Assembly: GCA_003141435.1 (NCBI GenBank)
Contig: PLLW01000077.1
Location: 13,810 to 50,999, forward strand
Source of the DNA: Ignavibacteriales bacterium
Lineage (GTDB): Bacteria; Bacteroidota; Ignavibacteria; Ignavibacteriales; Ignavibacteriaceae
Direction: 5' to 3'
DNA length: 37,190 bases
Made by a program: the position numbers and the translations under genes
Part shown: positions 1 to 9,051 of the stretch, piece by piece
How positions within the stretch are numbered: position 1 is the stretch's first letter
Layout: each line of letters begins with the position of its first letter
Notes under the pieces: generated by a model
The model's input: only the letters and a program-made list of their open reading frames with translations
What the model was told of the DNA's origin: nothing
Database searches by the model: none

Positions 1-491
1 CTTTTAAGGAGTTTAATCAATTCAGGTTTTCTGCCTTCGATCCAATAATTCATAGTATCACAAACAACAAACTGAGGATTAATCATTTGGTCGAGTACTT
101 TCATCTGCAAGACCGGATCTATATTGCCAAGGCAGACAAACTGAGCTTTCCTAAATTTCTCAGGTATGACGGGATCGAATTTTTCAAATACATTTAACTC
201 TGTGAGCAATGTATCGCGCACATTGAGGTCGTAGTGATATTTGCCAGACCAACGGAATGTTTTGCCGGGGACTATCTGTAAACCTTCCAGATCAATTTCA
301 TGCTTTGCAAGAAGATTGATATATTTTTTAGGGAAATCCTCACCAACAGTACCGACAAGATAAACCGGACCGCCGAAATAGCTGGAAGCTAAGGAAATGA
401 ATGTAGCAGATCCCCCTAAAGCATCTTCAACTTTATCAAAAGGTGTGGCTACTGAGTCAAGTGCCACAGAGCCAACTACTAATAAGCCCAA
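1..491 (-). CDS. PfkB-family carbohydrate/nucleoside kinase, N-terminal part (runs off left edge)
   Basis: The 163 visible codons begin with a ribokinase-fold strand (LLVVGSVALDSV), followed by a glycine pair in DALGGSATFISLASSYFGG. Both are typical of the PfkB/ribokinase family, which phosphorylates sugars or nucleosides with ATP in the cytoplasm. The catalytic GAGD-type motif lies near the C-terminus of these proteins and is outside the window, so the substrate cannot be named. The start is a TTG at 491-489, preceded by AAGGAG at good spacing; no ATG fits. The stretch before the next gene holds a palindromic repeat element. The family call is firm and the substrate is unknown. Confidence 0.8.
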   Translation of the reverse strand, partial: MGLLVVGSVALDSVATPFDKVEDALGGSATFISLASSYFGGPVYLVGTVGEDFPKKYINLLAKHEIDLEGLQIVPGKTFRWSGKYHYDLNVRDTLLTELNVFEKFDPVIPEKFRKAQFVCLGNIDPVLQMKVLDQMINPQFVVCDTMNYWIEGRKPELIKLLK

Positions 492-548
492 GGTAAGCTC
501 CTTATTTTTATAATTAATAAAATCAATTATAAAAATATACAATTTATT

Positions 549-711
549 GTACTTTTCTTTAAAGAAAAGTACCAAAAGAACTTTGGCTTAAAATATTTTA
601 CTAAAAATTCAGCTCCATTCAATTGCTCGGAAAAAACTCGCGATGCTCAAACAATTTTCCTCGCTGCCATTTCATTACGCTGAATTTTTTTAACGTAAAA
701 TATTTAAGGCC
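549..711. repeat. Palindromic repeat-like element between the PfkB kinase and Nudix genes
   Basis: Positions 549-572 are a perfect 24-bp palindrome (half-site GTACTTTTCTTT). Next to it, 585-613 and 679-711 form a long imperfect inverted repeat: left arm GGCTTAAAATATTTTAC..TTCAGC, right arm its reverse complement with a few inserted bases. They enclose about 65 bp, in which GGAAAA and TTTTCC could pair further. From memory, closely similar elements recur between genes in Bacteroidota-like genomes, but I could not search for that. No second full copy is visible in this window. It could act as a terminator for the Nudix gene or be a non-autonomous repeat. Confidence 0.6.
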
Positions 712-733
712 GTTAAATACGAAACAAATAAGA

Positions 734-1195
734 TCAATAAAGTTTTATTTCTGTGAATTGAAGGAAGAACATTTGATTTGTGAAGTATTCTTTTATTATA
801 TCGACAGATCGTCTTTGACCTTCCCATGCGAGAAATATTTTTGCTTCTTCAGAATTTACCCATTTGAATTCCGAATGCTCATCGGATATAAGGACATTAT
901 AATCATTAACCTGTGCTGCAAATACCGGAATAATAGAAATAGAGTCGTCATCGGGAGAATAAAAAGAGTTTATATTAGGGACAACCCATAAGCGGGAGGG
1001 TTTTAGTCCTGTTTCTTCTTGTAATTCCCTTAAAGCTGTTTGGAAGGCGGTCTCTCCTTTTTCAACATGTCCCGATATCATCTGCCACAGACCGGGATAG
1101 ATCTTGTGGGCAGATCTTTTCAGAAGAAGAAATTGCAGTTCATTATTATCAATCCTGAACAGATGCACTTCCACCAAATCAGATATAATTTTCAT
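734..1195 (-). CDS. Nudix hydrolase (NTP pyrophosphohydrolase-like)
   Basis: This 153-residue protein carries a complete Nudix box, G42-x5-E48-x7-R56-E57-L-x-E60-E61-x-G63-L. The box binds divalent metal and hydrolyses a nucleoside diphosphate linked to another group. Overall length and the N-terminal VEVHLFRIDNNELQFLLLKR resemble the dATP/dihydroneopterin-triphosphate pyrophosphatase (NudB-like) branch, but the substrate cannot be set from sequence. The start ATG follows AAAGGA. The gene lies 10 bp downstream of the stop-to-start junction with the giant exported protein and may share its transcript. It is an ordinary full-length Nudix domain with no extra domain. Confidence 0.88.
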   Translation of the reverse strand: MKIISDLVEVHLFRIDNNELQFLLLKRSAHKIYPGLWQMISGHVEKGETAFQTALRELQEETGLKPSRLWVVPNINSFYSPDDDSISIIPVFAAQVNDYNVLISDEHSEFKWVNSEEAKIFLAWEGQRRSVDIIKEYFTNQMFFLQFTEIKLY

Positions 1196-1205
1196 ATTTT
1201 ATCCT

Positions 1206-4200
1206 TTAGAAATATGCTCTAACTTCAGCTTTTGCAGTATGGATTGCCCTGCTCACGCCCTGAAGTCTGCCGTCATAACTTACCGTGGACTGCAGATTTG
1301 ACGAAAGCCGGTAATCAAAGTTCAATCTCCAGAAGTAATTCTTCCCTATTTGATTTGCACCTAACAATTCAAAAGGGACAACAGTTGTATTATCAATATT
1401 TCCAAGTAATTCATCGCGTTCGAGTTCAATTCTGATTCTACCGTTCCCGGCGATGGATAAATTAAAGCGTAGGACCTGCGAGTTCAAATTAATAACAGTT
1501 GGTTTTACAGGATATGTATCGGTACTTGTTCCTGCTTTTATTTTAAAACCCACTTCAATATTCCTTTCGGGGCGATAGGAGAAATCGGAAGTAATACTAT
1601 TATTAGTAATTGCCCTAACGGTATTTGATAAAGGCGGTGCATTATTAAAATCGTTAATAGTGGACACATCAGTCTGGTTCGATATTTCCTGTACCATTTT
1701 AAAATTTATTCTTAAGCTCCTTTCCCGATAATAGGCTTGTTCTATGCCTCCGCTGAATTGGTCGAGGCTTTTCCTCTGCATGAATCTTAGCCTAAAGTTA
1801 AGGTCCTGTTCTTTTTCAAAAAGAAAGACATCCTGCTGGATCATATTAGAACCCCTAATAGTTTTATCAGGGTTCTGGAAATCAGAAAAATGAAGCAAGT
1901 AGATTTTTTTATAATCCTCCTCCTGGCTATTCTCTTCAACTCTCCAATCAGTTTCAGTGGAAAATATTCTAGCAAATTTTTCTATAAAGTTTCTGCCATC
2001 GAACATATCATAAAAATTTATTTTCCATTTGGAGCTGGTTTTAAGGTCAATAATAGGATAAAGCTTGTCAGTCGGGACAGTAATGAGGATATAATTGCCA
2101 TCATAAACTGTTGGTTCGAATTCATTTTCATCTGCAATACCGTTATTATTAAGGTCGCCAAGGTACTTATAATTTCCCTGTCCCTGTGGAACCTGAACAA
2201 ATATCTTCTGAAGTTTGGCTGTTCTTTGAGTGGAAACCTCATAATAATAATCCCCGGTAATAGGTTTCCAGAAATTAAATCTTGACTGGGATTTAATAAG
2301 GATTGTTTCACTATTTAAAAGACCTGTTTGTTTAAACGGATCGGTATATTTTTTATCATTTAGGGTTAGGTTGAAACTTGACTGAAATTCTTTAATACCA
2401 TTATAATTCAGGTCATAATTCTGAGACATAGAATTAGCCTGGTCAAGCATGATACCATTAAGAGGTGCAAAATCATTTCTAAACATGTATTTAGCAGAAA
2501 AATTAAAGCCTTTAAAATCTATCAACTTAAGGAAGGGATCAAATTCGTAATACTTAAGGCTAGTTGAATATAATGAATCATTAGCAGTATATTCATCTTT
2601 ACGGTTCTCAGCGAGAAAATCAATTCCCGGTTTCAGTTTACCGAGAAGAAAAGAGGCCGAACCGGTTTGTCTGAGCCAATAAGATTTCAAGGATGAATCC
2701 ACAGATGAGACATAATCCAGATTATAACTTACATTATAATTTTTATCAGCGAGAGTAAAAGAATTATTAAACCTATCTGAAGTCAATGATCCTTTTTGGA
2801 GATAACCATAAGTAGAATTTATGCTTAATTGGTTTATCGGGATTAGATTAAGTCCTATTTCCCTAAGTTCCTCATTTTCATTGGCAGAGGTTTGGGATAT
2901 ATTATAATTCCTGTTAAATTCAACTTCATCTACCCTATCAGCCGAAGAAAACTTATCCTGAATAAAGCGATCTTTATAAGAAAGTCCAATCTTGCCCAGA
3001 CTGATATTTCCTATTTCAATTTTCCTGGGATCGAGTTTAAAGAATATATTTCTTGCATAACCATAATCTTTATCTTTATCCAAAGTGGAAAAAGTATTCT
3101 GATCCCATAAACTTCCTGCATATTCAAGACTGAGGGAAACGCCGTCCCACGGATTAAGGTTAAGGACAACATTTCCGACCTGTTTTAATTCCGGCATAGG
3201 AAGGAAAATTACCGGCGCATAGTCCCCCTGATTTTTTCCGACAAAGCTATAATTTCCCAAACTTTGTTTAATATAGTCCGCCTGTCCTTCACCAATATAA
3301 CTAAAAGAAACATCATACAAAGCCGTAGGATCACCAGGTCTATAAACATAGAATGTATCGGGGACAGAATTTATAATAGTATCAACCTGAGCGTAAATTC
3401 CCCTGATGACTCCAAGTGAATCGGGAAGAGCCAATGAAACACCGGACTTACTTGCTTTATTCCTATCATTACCGGCTGCAGCTAATATTTTTTTATCATC
3501 GTCAGAGAGAGTAACATCTATAGGGGAATTCTGGTCATCCCCTTCCCTAGTATATTGTACTGTAAGGGAAACTTTATTGTTAAGGAAGGTAGTATTGACA
3601 CCTGCTCCGAAAAAATTTCTTGCAAACTGTCTATCGGTATATTCAAAATCAACAGTTATTCTGCTGGCAACAGTAATCAGGCGTTTAGTAGTAAAAGTAA
3701 TCTGACCAATTGAATAATCAATAGAATAGTCATTATTCTCTCCTCTTTTCATTTCGATTCCATCGAGGTAGACTTTCTCAGTTCCAGCGATAATAATAAT
3801 ATTAGGTTCATTATTGCGTCCTGATAATCCATAGGGTCCCTGGACCCCATCCTGACCATTGAATAGGTTAGTATTATATTTTCCTGTCGAACTGGCAACT
3901 GAGAAATAGGCATTAGAGCCACCGTAATTGAACTCGCCTTCAAGTCCCTGAAGTTTTCTATTGATTAACCCGAATTCCCCAAATTTTTTCTGAAGCTCGA
4001 AATCACCGAAAGTGCCAGTAGCATTGGGATGCTTCACCTGAATGAATACTTTGTCAAGTTCATCCAGACGTTCGGTATTTCCTTCAGGCTGAATTGGAGT
4101 ATTTTCGTCGGTAAGGGCAGCGACTATTTCAATTTCATCGGAAAGTTTTCCGGAAAGCTGGAGGCGCAACCCACTGTTCAGAGTAAAATCCTGAGTAGTT

Positions 4201-4667
4201 CCAACAGTAAAACCCCTTACAAGGGTACCGCTCTTCTGCATACCGGCACCAAAAATTGATTCAGCAGAAAACCCACCGGATTCATTTTTTGCGACTCTAA
4301 TTGTATCTTTGAACTTTTCGTCATATTTGACCTCGATACTTCTTTTTTTATATTCTTTTTTCAAGGAAAGATCCATTGACTGATAAGTTATACACAGAGT
4401 ATCAAAAATAGAATACGGAAGTGAGTCTGCGAGTAAAAAAGCCCCTTTTCCATAAGTAATCTTATAATCCCTTTTTTTTAATATCTTTCCCCGAAGTGTA
4501 ATTGTCTCTGAACCAGGTAAAATGGTAACCCGATTTATCGAATAAACATTATCAAAATTAATAGGGATAGTATCAGTAACAACTTTGTAATAATATTTTA
4601 CCTGGGCATGTGAATTATGCACAAGTAAAACAAGAAGAGTAATTAAAAGAAAATATCTGAATTTCAA
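1206..4667 (-). CDS. Giant exported protein of unknown function, probably outer-membrane or surface beta-barrel
   Basis: I do not recognise a named family. The 1153-residue product starts with a clear signal peptide (residues 1-21, cleavage after HA before Q22). The rest is rich in alternating aromatic, polar and Asn/Ser residues, as in large outer-membrane barrels. Residues about 130-350 contain GTLVRGFTVGTTQDFTLNSG, IEIVAALTDENTPIQPEGNT and KVYLDGIEMKRGENNDYSID, a conserved-looking pre-barrel region. The protein ends in an aromatic residue (AYF), as barrel proteins often do. A TAA stop lies immediately upstream in frame, so the TTG at 4667 is the forced start; there is no clear ribosome site. 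Role could be secretion, adhesion or uptake; this is inference. Confidence 0.72.
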   Translation of the reverse strand: MKFRYFLLITLLVLLVHNSHAQVKYYYKVVTDTIPINFDNVYSINRVTILPGSETITLRGKILKKRDYKITYGKGAFLLADSLPYSIFDTLCITYQSMDLSLKKEYKKRSIEVKYDEKFKDTIRVAKNESGGFSAESIFGAGMQKSGTLVRGFTVGTTQDFTLNSGLRLQLSGKLSDEIEIVAALTDENTPIQPEGNTERLDELDKVFIQVKHPNATGTFGDFELQKKFGEFGLINRKLQGLEGEFNYGGSNAYFSVASSTGKYNTNLFNGQDGVQGPYGLSGRNNEPNIIIIAGTEKVYLDGIEMKRGENNDYSIDYSIGQITFTTKRLITVASRITVDFEYTDRQFARNFFGAGVNTTFLNNKVSLTVQYTREGDDQNSPIDVTLSDDDKKILAAAGNDRNKASKSGVSLALPDSLGVIRGIYAQVDTIINSVPDTFYVYRPGDPTALYDVSFSYIGEGQADYIKQSLGNYSFVGKNQGDYAPVIFLPMPELKQVGNVVLNLNPWDGVSLSLEYAGSLWDQNTFSTLDKDKDYGYARNIFFKLDPRKIEIGNISLGKIGLSYKDRFIQDKFSSADRVDEVEFNRNYNISQTSANENEELREIGLNLIPINQLSINSTYGYLQKGSLTSDRFNNSFTLADKNYNVSYNLDYVSSVDSSLKSYWLRQTGSASFLLGKLKPGIDFLAENRKDEYTANDSLYSTSLKYYEFDPFLKLIDFKGFNFSAKYMFRNDFAPLNGIMLDQANSMSQNYDLNYNGIKEFQSSFNLTLNDKKYTDPFKQTGLLNSETILIKSQSRFNFWKPITGDYYYEVSTQRTAKLQKIFVQVPQGQGNYKYLGDLNNNGIADENEFEPTVYDGNYILITVPTDKLYPIIDLKTSSKWKINFYDMFDGRNFIEKFARIFSTETDWRVEENSQEEDYKKIYLLHFSDFQNPDKTIRGSNMIQQDVFLFEKEQDLNFRLRFMQRKSLDQFSGGIEQAYYRERSLRINFKMVQEISNQTDVSTINDFNNAPPLSNTVRAITNNSITSDFSYRPERNIEVGFKIKAGTSTDTYPVKPTVINLNSQVLRFNLSIAGNGRIRIELERDELLGNIDNTTVVPFELLGANQIGKNYFWRLNFDYRLSSNLQSTVSYDGRLQGVSRAIHTAKAEVRAYF

Positions 4668-4843
4668 TTAAAGAAGATTGTTTTAATAATAAATTTAAAT
4701 TTACATACTCCTTTTATCAAGTCTATAACCTTTTTTCCCCCCTTATGGAATTTTCTTATTTTTCTTCCTAAACAGGAATGATAAAAAAGTGATTTCCTTA
4801 ACGTAATTTATTCGACAGTATTCAAACTAGGAAAGATAGATAA

Positions 4844-5611
4844 TCAAAGAGGGAAACCGACGTTTAACTGAATGACAGCATTAAAGCCACCTTTGTCAAT
4901 AAAATTTTTCATTTCAGTACTTGAAGATTCATTAACTGCAAGATAGGTACCGTTATCCTGTTTAACCATATCAATTTTTAGATAGGTATATCCGGCAAAC
5001 CCCTCGAGGCTAACATAATGACCTATAATTGCAAGAATAAACCCAGTTCCAACAGTGTAACCAAGCACCTGTTTATCTGTTTTATAAGTATTTATATCGG
5101 TCTGTCCATTGGGATAATTAGTTGTATTTGTAAACTGGGCAGAATTAAAAAGAAGCGAGGCATCGATTACCTTCCAGCTTAATGAATGAGTGAGTGATGT
5201 TCCCAGATCTAAACCAATTCCCCAACTTCTGAGGTTAAAGTCGAAGTTTGTATTACTGTAGGTGCCATAAGGAGAAACTACAGAAGCATCATTTTCTTCA
5301 CCGAGGCTCTGGTAGAATCCTTTTGCAGTTAAAATAAAACCTTTAAGATCAGCGCGGAAGAAATTGATACCCACTCTATACCCCGAACTTTTCCCGAAGT
5401 TCTGCATAGCTCCCTTTATAGAATCTTTTCTTATAAGGTTAAAAGTTTGTATATAGGTATTCAAGCCTGTAGGTTTGTAAATCTGGTAACTATATCCAGC
5501 ATATCCGCCTACAAGCCCCAGACATCCGAAGCCAAAGCTTTGTGCTTTAAGATTAACACTATAAAAAATTACAATAACTGAAAGATATGTATATACCGAA
5601 CTTTTAAACAT
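4844..5611 (-). CDS. Exported outer-membrane beta-barrel protein, unknown function
   Basis: The 255-residue product has a signal peptide ending around A23 (NLKAQ) and then alternating hydrophobic/polar strands with many aromatic and glycine residues (FGFGCLGLVGGYAGYSYQIY, SWGIGLDLGTSLTHSLSW, YVSLEGFAGYTYLKIDM). It ends in VGFPL. This pattern fits an 8-10 strand outer-membrane barrel. The ATG follows GGAG at a 4-base gap. It is transcribed in the same direction as the giant exported protein, with a 176-bp AT-rich gap between them that shows no hairpin I can support. No specific ligand or partner can be inferred. Confidence 0.7.
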   Translation of the reverse strand: MFKSSVYTYLSVIVIFYSVNLKAQSFGFGCLGLVGGYAGYSYQIYKPTGLNTYIQTFNLIRKDSIKGAMQNFGKSSGYRVGINFFRADLKGFILTAKGFYQSLGEENDASVVSPYGTYSNTNFDFNLRSWGIGLDLGTSLTHSLSWKVIDASLLFNSAQFTNTTNYPNGQTDINTYKTDKQVLGYTVGTGFILAIIGHYVSLEGFAGYTYLKIDMVKQDNGTYLAVNESSSTEMKNFIDKGGFNAVIQLNVGFPL

Positions 5612-5723
5612 ACAACTCCATTACCTGATAACTATAACTTAAGAAATTAAAGGCTAAAAAGGAATTGCCAAATTAAACCGGTTCTATGCGGGGACCAAAC
5701 AATACCCAGTAAGTAAAAATTAT

Positions 5724-7079
5724 TTAGCCAATTTTCTGCTTATGTATTGAGCCCAATTCAAGACCTATACCAGCCTGCGATTTTCTTAATAGAAAAGCGA
5801 ATATCAGACCGAAAAATCCGAGAGAAGAGAAGATCCACATACCCAGATTATATCCGCCGGGATTAGAGGCGCTTGCCTTGCCGATATCATTTGCAAATCC
5901 TATCAATAAATTAAAGCCAAACAGACCTATATTCTGAATCATAGTCATCAAACCATAGGCAGTACCAAGTTTCGCATTGTCAACAATTAAAGAGACCGAG
6001 GGCCACATTACAGCGGGAACCAGTGAAAAAGCAATCCCCATCATACTCATAGGTAAAAGAAGATATTTAGGAATTGCAGCATGTATATCAAAAAAGTTAA
6101 TATTTATATTTAGAAAATCGCCGGATCCTAAAATATCCGGGCGTCCGAACTTATAAGCCATCATTAAATAAACAGGGATAATAAGGAGAGAACCGAACAT
6201 CATAAGAAGGGATCTTTTACCTATTTTATCAGAAAGCAATCCAAACAAAGGAGTAAATACCATAGCTGCAAGAGTGAGCATACTCGACAGGTTACCGCCG
6301 ACCTCTCTTGAAGTTCCATGCGCTTCCTGAAAGAACTTAATTGCAAATGTCTGAAAAGGGAACATTGCTGAATAGAAAACGACGCATAGGGCAGTAATAT
6401 ACCAGAATGGTTTTCCAAACTTTAATACTTCCCTAAGAATAACCTTATCCTGCGCCCCCTCTTTTGGAAGAGAGTATAATTTTGATGCATAGGCATCCAT
6501 GAAATAGTATATAATAATACAGACAATGGCAAATCCACCTGCATAGACAGTAATCAACAAAGGAGACTGCCAATATGCGTACAATGATTTTCCCCAAGTG
6601 GGAGAATTCAGAGCCATAAAGGAACCTAATCTTGCAACACTTAAATTAAGACCAAATGCAAAAGAAAGTTCTTTACCTTTGAACCACCTAGCAATGATAG
6701 TTGTGATAGCGACAATCATGGATTCAGCGCCAAGACCGAAAATCAATCTTCCAGAAGCCATAAGCCAAAGGGTGCTATTAAAAGCAGTTACAACTGCCCC
6801 AAGGAATATGAGTAATGTAAAAATAAAAACTGATTTTCTTGTCCCTATTTTATCAATAATCAATCCACCAACCAGCACCATAATAATATTTGGGAAACTG
6901 TAAATAGCATTCAGGAGACCGATTTCCGAATCAGAAAACTTAAGCTGTTTAGTTAAAAGATCAGCAAGAGGACTAATACTATCATAAATGTAGTAATTGC
7001 CAAACATGGCAAGGCTGATGAGGATTAAGACTAACCACCTATATATTGCAGAAGGTTGTTTTACAAGGGCAGTATCCAT
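5724..7079 (-). CDS. MFS transporter resembling MFSD1-type dipeptide carriers
   Basis: Twelve hydrophobic segments and the MFS loop motif after TM2 (GGLIIDKIGTRKS), repeated after TM8 (GLLSDKIGKRS), identify the major facilitator superfamily. The stretches YSFPNIIMVLVGGLIID, GRLIFGLGAESMIVA, WFKGKELSFAFGLNLSVARLGS and LGTAYGLMTMIQNIGL closely resemble eukaryotic MFSD1, a dipeptide uniporter. The gene lies directly downstream of a PepD-type dipeptidase, which supports dipeptide transport; that is inference. The frame stays open upstream to a TTG at 7115, but that codon sits inside a perfect hairpin. I therefore prefer the ATG at 7079. A general sugar or organic-anion carrier is the alternative. 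Confidence 0.8.
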   Translation of the reverse strand: MDTALVKQPSAIYRWLVLILISLAMFGNYYIYDSISPLADLLTKQLKFSDSEIGLLNAIYSFPNIIMVLVGGLIIDKIGTRKSVFIFTLLIFLGAVVTAFNSTLWLMASGRLIFGLGAESMIVAITTIIARWFKGKELSFAFGLNLSVARLGSFMALNSPTWGKSLYAYWQSPLLITVYAGGFAIVCIIIYYFMDAYASKLYSLPKEGAQDKVILREVLKFGKPFWYITALCVVFYSAMFPFQTFAIKFFQEAHGTSREVGGNLSSMLTLAAMVFTPLFGLLSDKIGKRSLLMMFGSLLIIPVYLMMAYKFGRPDILGSGDFLNININFFDIHAAIPKYLLLPMSMMGIAFSLVPAVMWPSVSLIVDNAKLGTAYGLMTMIQNIGLFGFNLLIGFANDIGKASASNPGGYNLGMWIFSSLGFFGLIFAFLLRKSQAGIGLELGSIHKQKIG

Positions 7080-7110
7080 AGTTTTATTTTTATTTGATTT
7101 ATTATGACAA

Positions 7111-7144
7111 GTCAAAGCAGGAGTAAGCTCACTCCTGCTTTGAC
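7111..7144 (-). terminator. Perfect 14-bp hairpin between pepD and the MFS gene
   Basis: GTCAAAGCAGGAGT at 7111-7124 pairs exactly with 7131-7144 around a 6-base loop. It begins 12 bp after the dipeptidase stop. The U-run expected of an intrinsic terminator is weak in the minus direction; a T-rich run follows on the plus side. It may terminate or attenuate the pepD transcript before the transporter gene, or stabilise the 3' end. Confidence 0.6.
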
Positions 7145-7155
7145 TTTTTAATTAT

Positions 7156-8616
7156 TTATTTCTGGGGAACATTCTTCAGGATATTAGTTAATAAATCCCA
7201 GAATTTAGGAATGGAACTGATCTCCATCTTTTCATCAGGGGAATGGACACCAAACAAGGTAGGACCGAAAGATATCATATCCATATCAGGATATTTCTCA
7301 CTTATAATACCGCATTCCAGACCAGCGTGAATGGCTTTAATCTCCGGTTCCTTATTAAATAGCTGCGTATATGTATTCTTTGCTACACCAAGTATTTCAG
7401 AATTAACATTAGGTTTCCAGCCGGGATATCCATCAGTTACTTCTGATTTTGCACCTGCAAGGTTAAATACAGAATGAACCATATCAGCGACGTCCTCAAT
7501 TTCAGAAGCTACAGAACTTCTTTGGGAAGTTACTACGGTAATATATTTTTCATCCGTAGTAATAGTCGCCAAATTAGTAGAAGTTTCAGTTAATCCAGGA
7601 ATGTCATAAGACATTTTTATTACACCGTGGGGCACCCCATATAAGGCTAGGAGAAGATTTTTCTGAGTATCCTTATCGATCATATACTTGGGTAGTGCAT
7701 TTGCTGCCAGACTCCCAACAAGACCTGGTTCAGAAGTTGAATTTTCAGCTTTAACAATATCATTAAACTTCTTTACAAATTTCTTGAATTTATTATCATC
7801 TTCTTTAGGGACAAGGACGAGAGCAAGAGCTTCTCTAGGTATTGCATTATGTTTATTTCCACCTTCGATACGGGAGAGACGGATTTTATTTTCATTACTG
7901 TAATTGGTCAATAGTCTAGTCAGGATTTTAATAGCGTTTCCTCTACCCTGATGAATTTCCAGACCGGAATGTCCACCTAACAAACCACTAACCTTAACCT
8001 CAAAGGCACTATATTTTCCGGAAGCCTTATCAGCTTTATATTTGAATTTACTGACAGTAGTTTTTCCACCAGCACAGCCAATATAGATAGAGCCTTCTTC
8101 CTCTGAGTCAAGGTTAAGTAAAATATCAGCCTTAAGAGTATTTGATTTGAGACCTGCAGCGCCAGTAAGACCTGTTTCTTCATCTAAAGTAAAGAGGCAT
8201 TCAATAGGTCCATGCTGAAGATCTTTATCTTCGAGCACAGCCAAGGAAGCAGCAACACCGATACCATTATCAGCACCTAAAGTCGTACCTTTAGCCCTCA
8301 CCCATCCATTATCGATATATGGATAGATAGGTTCATTATCAAAATCATGAATGACATCACTATTCTTCTCGCAGACCATATCAAGGTGTCCCTGAAGAAC
8401 GACAGTTTTTCTATTTTCATATCCAGGCGAGGCAGGTTTCCTGATGATAACATTGCCGAATTTATCACGGAATGTTTCAAGATTATTTCTTTTCCCAACG
8501 GAAAAGACATATTCCGCTATTTTTTCTTCTTTTTTGGAAGGTCTTGGATGCTTACATATTTCCTCAAAATGTTCCCAAATAAGAGACGGTTTCAGATGTC
8601 CCAAAATTTTACCCAT
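7156..8616 (-). CDS. pepD: Cytosol non-specific dipeptidase (aminoacyl-histidine dipeptidase, M20C)
   Basis: The protein hydrolyses dipeptides in the cytoplasm using two metal ions. At 486 residues it matches the usual PepD length. Metal ligands are visible as H77-x-D79 (LQGHLDMVCEK), D116 (GTTLGADNGIG), the E146/E147 pair (LDEETGLTGA), D170 (LNLDSEEEG) and a late His in IHAGLECGI. The lid domain (LLGGHSGLEIHQGRGNAI) is present. I chose the ATG at 8616 because TAAAGGAG sits 6 bases ahead; a TTG two codons upstream would touch the ribosome site. Neighbouring MFSD1-like and OPT transporters make a coherent peptide-utilisation block. Confidence 0.95.
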   Translation of the reverse strand: MGKILGHLKPSLIWEHFEEICKHPRPSKKEEKIAEYVFSVGKRNNLETFRDKFGNVIIRKPASPGYENRKTVVLQGHLDMVCEKNSDVIHDFDNEPIYPYIDNGWVRAKGTTLGADNGIGVAASLAVLEDKDLQHGPIECLFTLDEETGLTGAAGLKSNTLKADILLNLDSEEEGSIYIGCAGGKTTVSKFKYKADKASGKYSAFEVKVSGLLGGHSGLEIHQGRGNAIKILTRLLTNYSNENKIRLSRIEGGNKHNAIPREALALVLVPKEDDNKFKKFVKKFNDIVKAENSTSEPGLVGSLAANALPKYMIDKDTQKNLLLALYGVPHGVIKMSYDIPGLTETSTNLATITTDEKYITVVTSQRSSVASEIEDVADMVHSVFNLAGAKSEVTDGYPGWKPNVNSEILGVAKNTYTQLFNKEPEIKAIHAGLECGIISEKYPDMDMISFGPTLFGVHSPDEKMEISSIPKFWDLLTNILKNVPQK

Positions 8617-8627
8617 AAACAACTCCT

Positions 8628-8993
8628 TTATTTATTAATTTCATTGAATGATACAAATTTATAATTATATAACTGTGTAAGAAATCTTGTCAGCCTTTCT
8701 TCCACAGGTTCTATTTTTTCACCGAACTTCAGCTTAAGATTAGTTGAAATATCCAAAACTTTATTCTTACCATTGATTTCAAGCCATACCTGTGATCCGA
8801 ATTCGTCAAACTTTGTTTTCACAAAGGGAGATTTGAGCATAGGAGAAAGGGTTTTAACAAGTATTTTATTAGTAAACCTTGGAATCAGAACAGACACTTT
8901 TCCATTTTCCTCTATAACATGATCAAACAAGTGATGAGGTGTTAATTCAAGATAGTTAATATCGGATAAATCTTTTTTTTTTCTATTGAACAA
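8628..8993 (-). CDS. Small PqqD-like (RRE-fold) protein
   Basis: The C-terminal two thirds (SPFVKTKFDEFGSQVWLEINGKNKVLDI..FGEKIEPVEERLTRFLTQLYNYKFV) match the PqqD pattern: a D-x-x-G-S-x-V-W turn, a hydrophobic strand, then paired helices. PqqD domains bind leader peptides in modified-peptide (RiPP) pathways, but no radical-SAM enzyme or precursor is visible here, so its partner is unknown. The TTG at 8993 follows CCGGAG by 5 bases; a GTG two codons earlier is too close to that site. It lies 11 bp upstream of pepD, in the same direction, between pepD and the OPT transporter. It is probably co-transcribed with them. Confidence 0.65.
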   Translation of the reverse strand: MFNRKKKDLSDINYLELTPHHLFDHVIEENGKVSVLIPRFTNKILVKTLSPMLKSPFVKTKFDEFGSQVWLEINGKNKVLDISTNLKLKFGEKIEPVEERLTRFLTQLYNYKFVSFNEINK

Positions 8994-9051
8994 TATCACT
9001 CCGGAATAAAAATAAAATGGCAGACATTAAGTCTACCATTTATTTATTTAA

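Noticed and set aside
623-991. 122-codon plus-strand open frame
   Set aside because: It overlaps the palindromic element and the Nudix gene on the other strand, with no domain or start site of its own.
7113-7115. TTG as start of the MFS transporter
   Set aside because: The codon lies inside a perfect hairpin and has no ribosome site; the ATG at 7079 is preferred.
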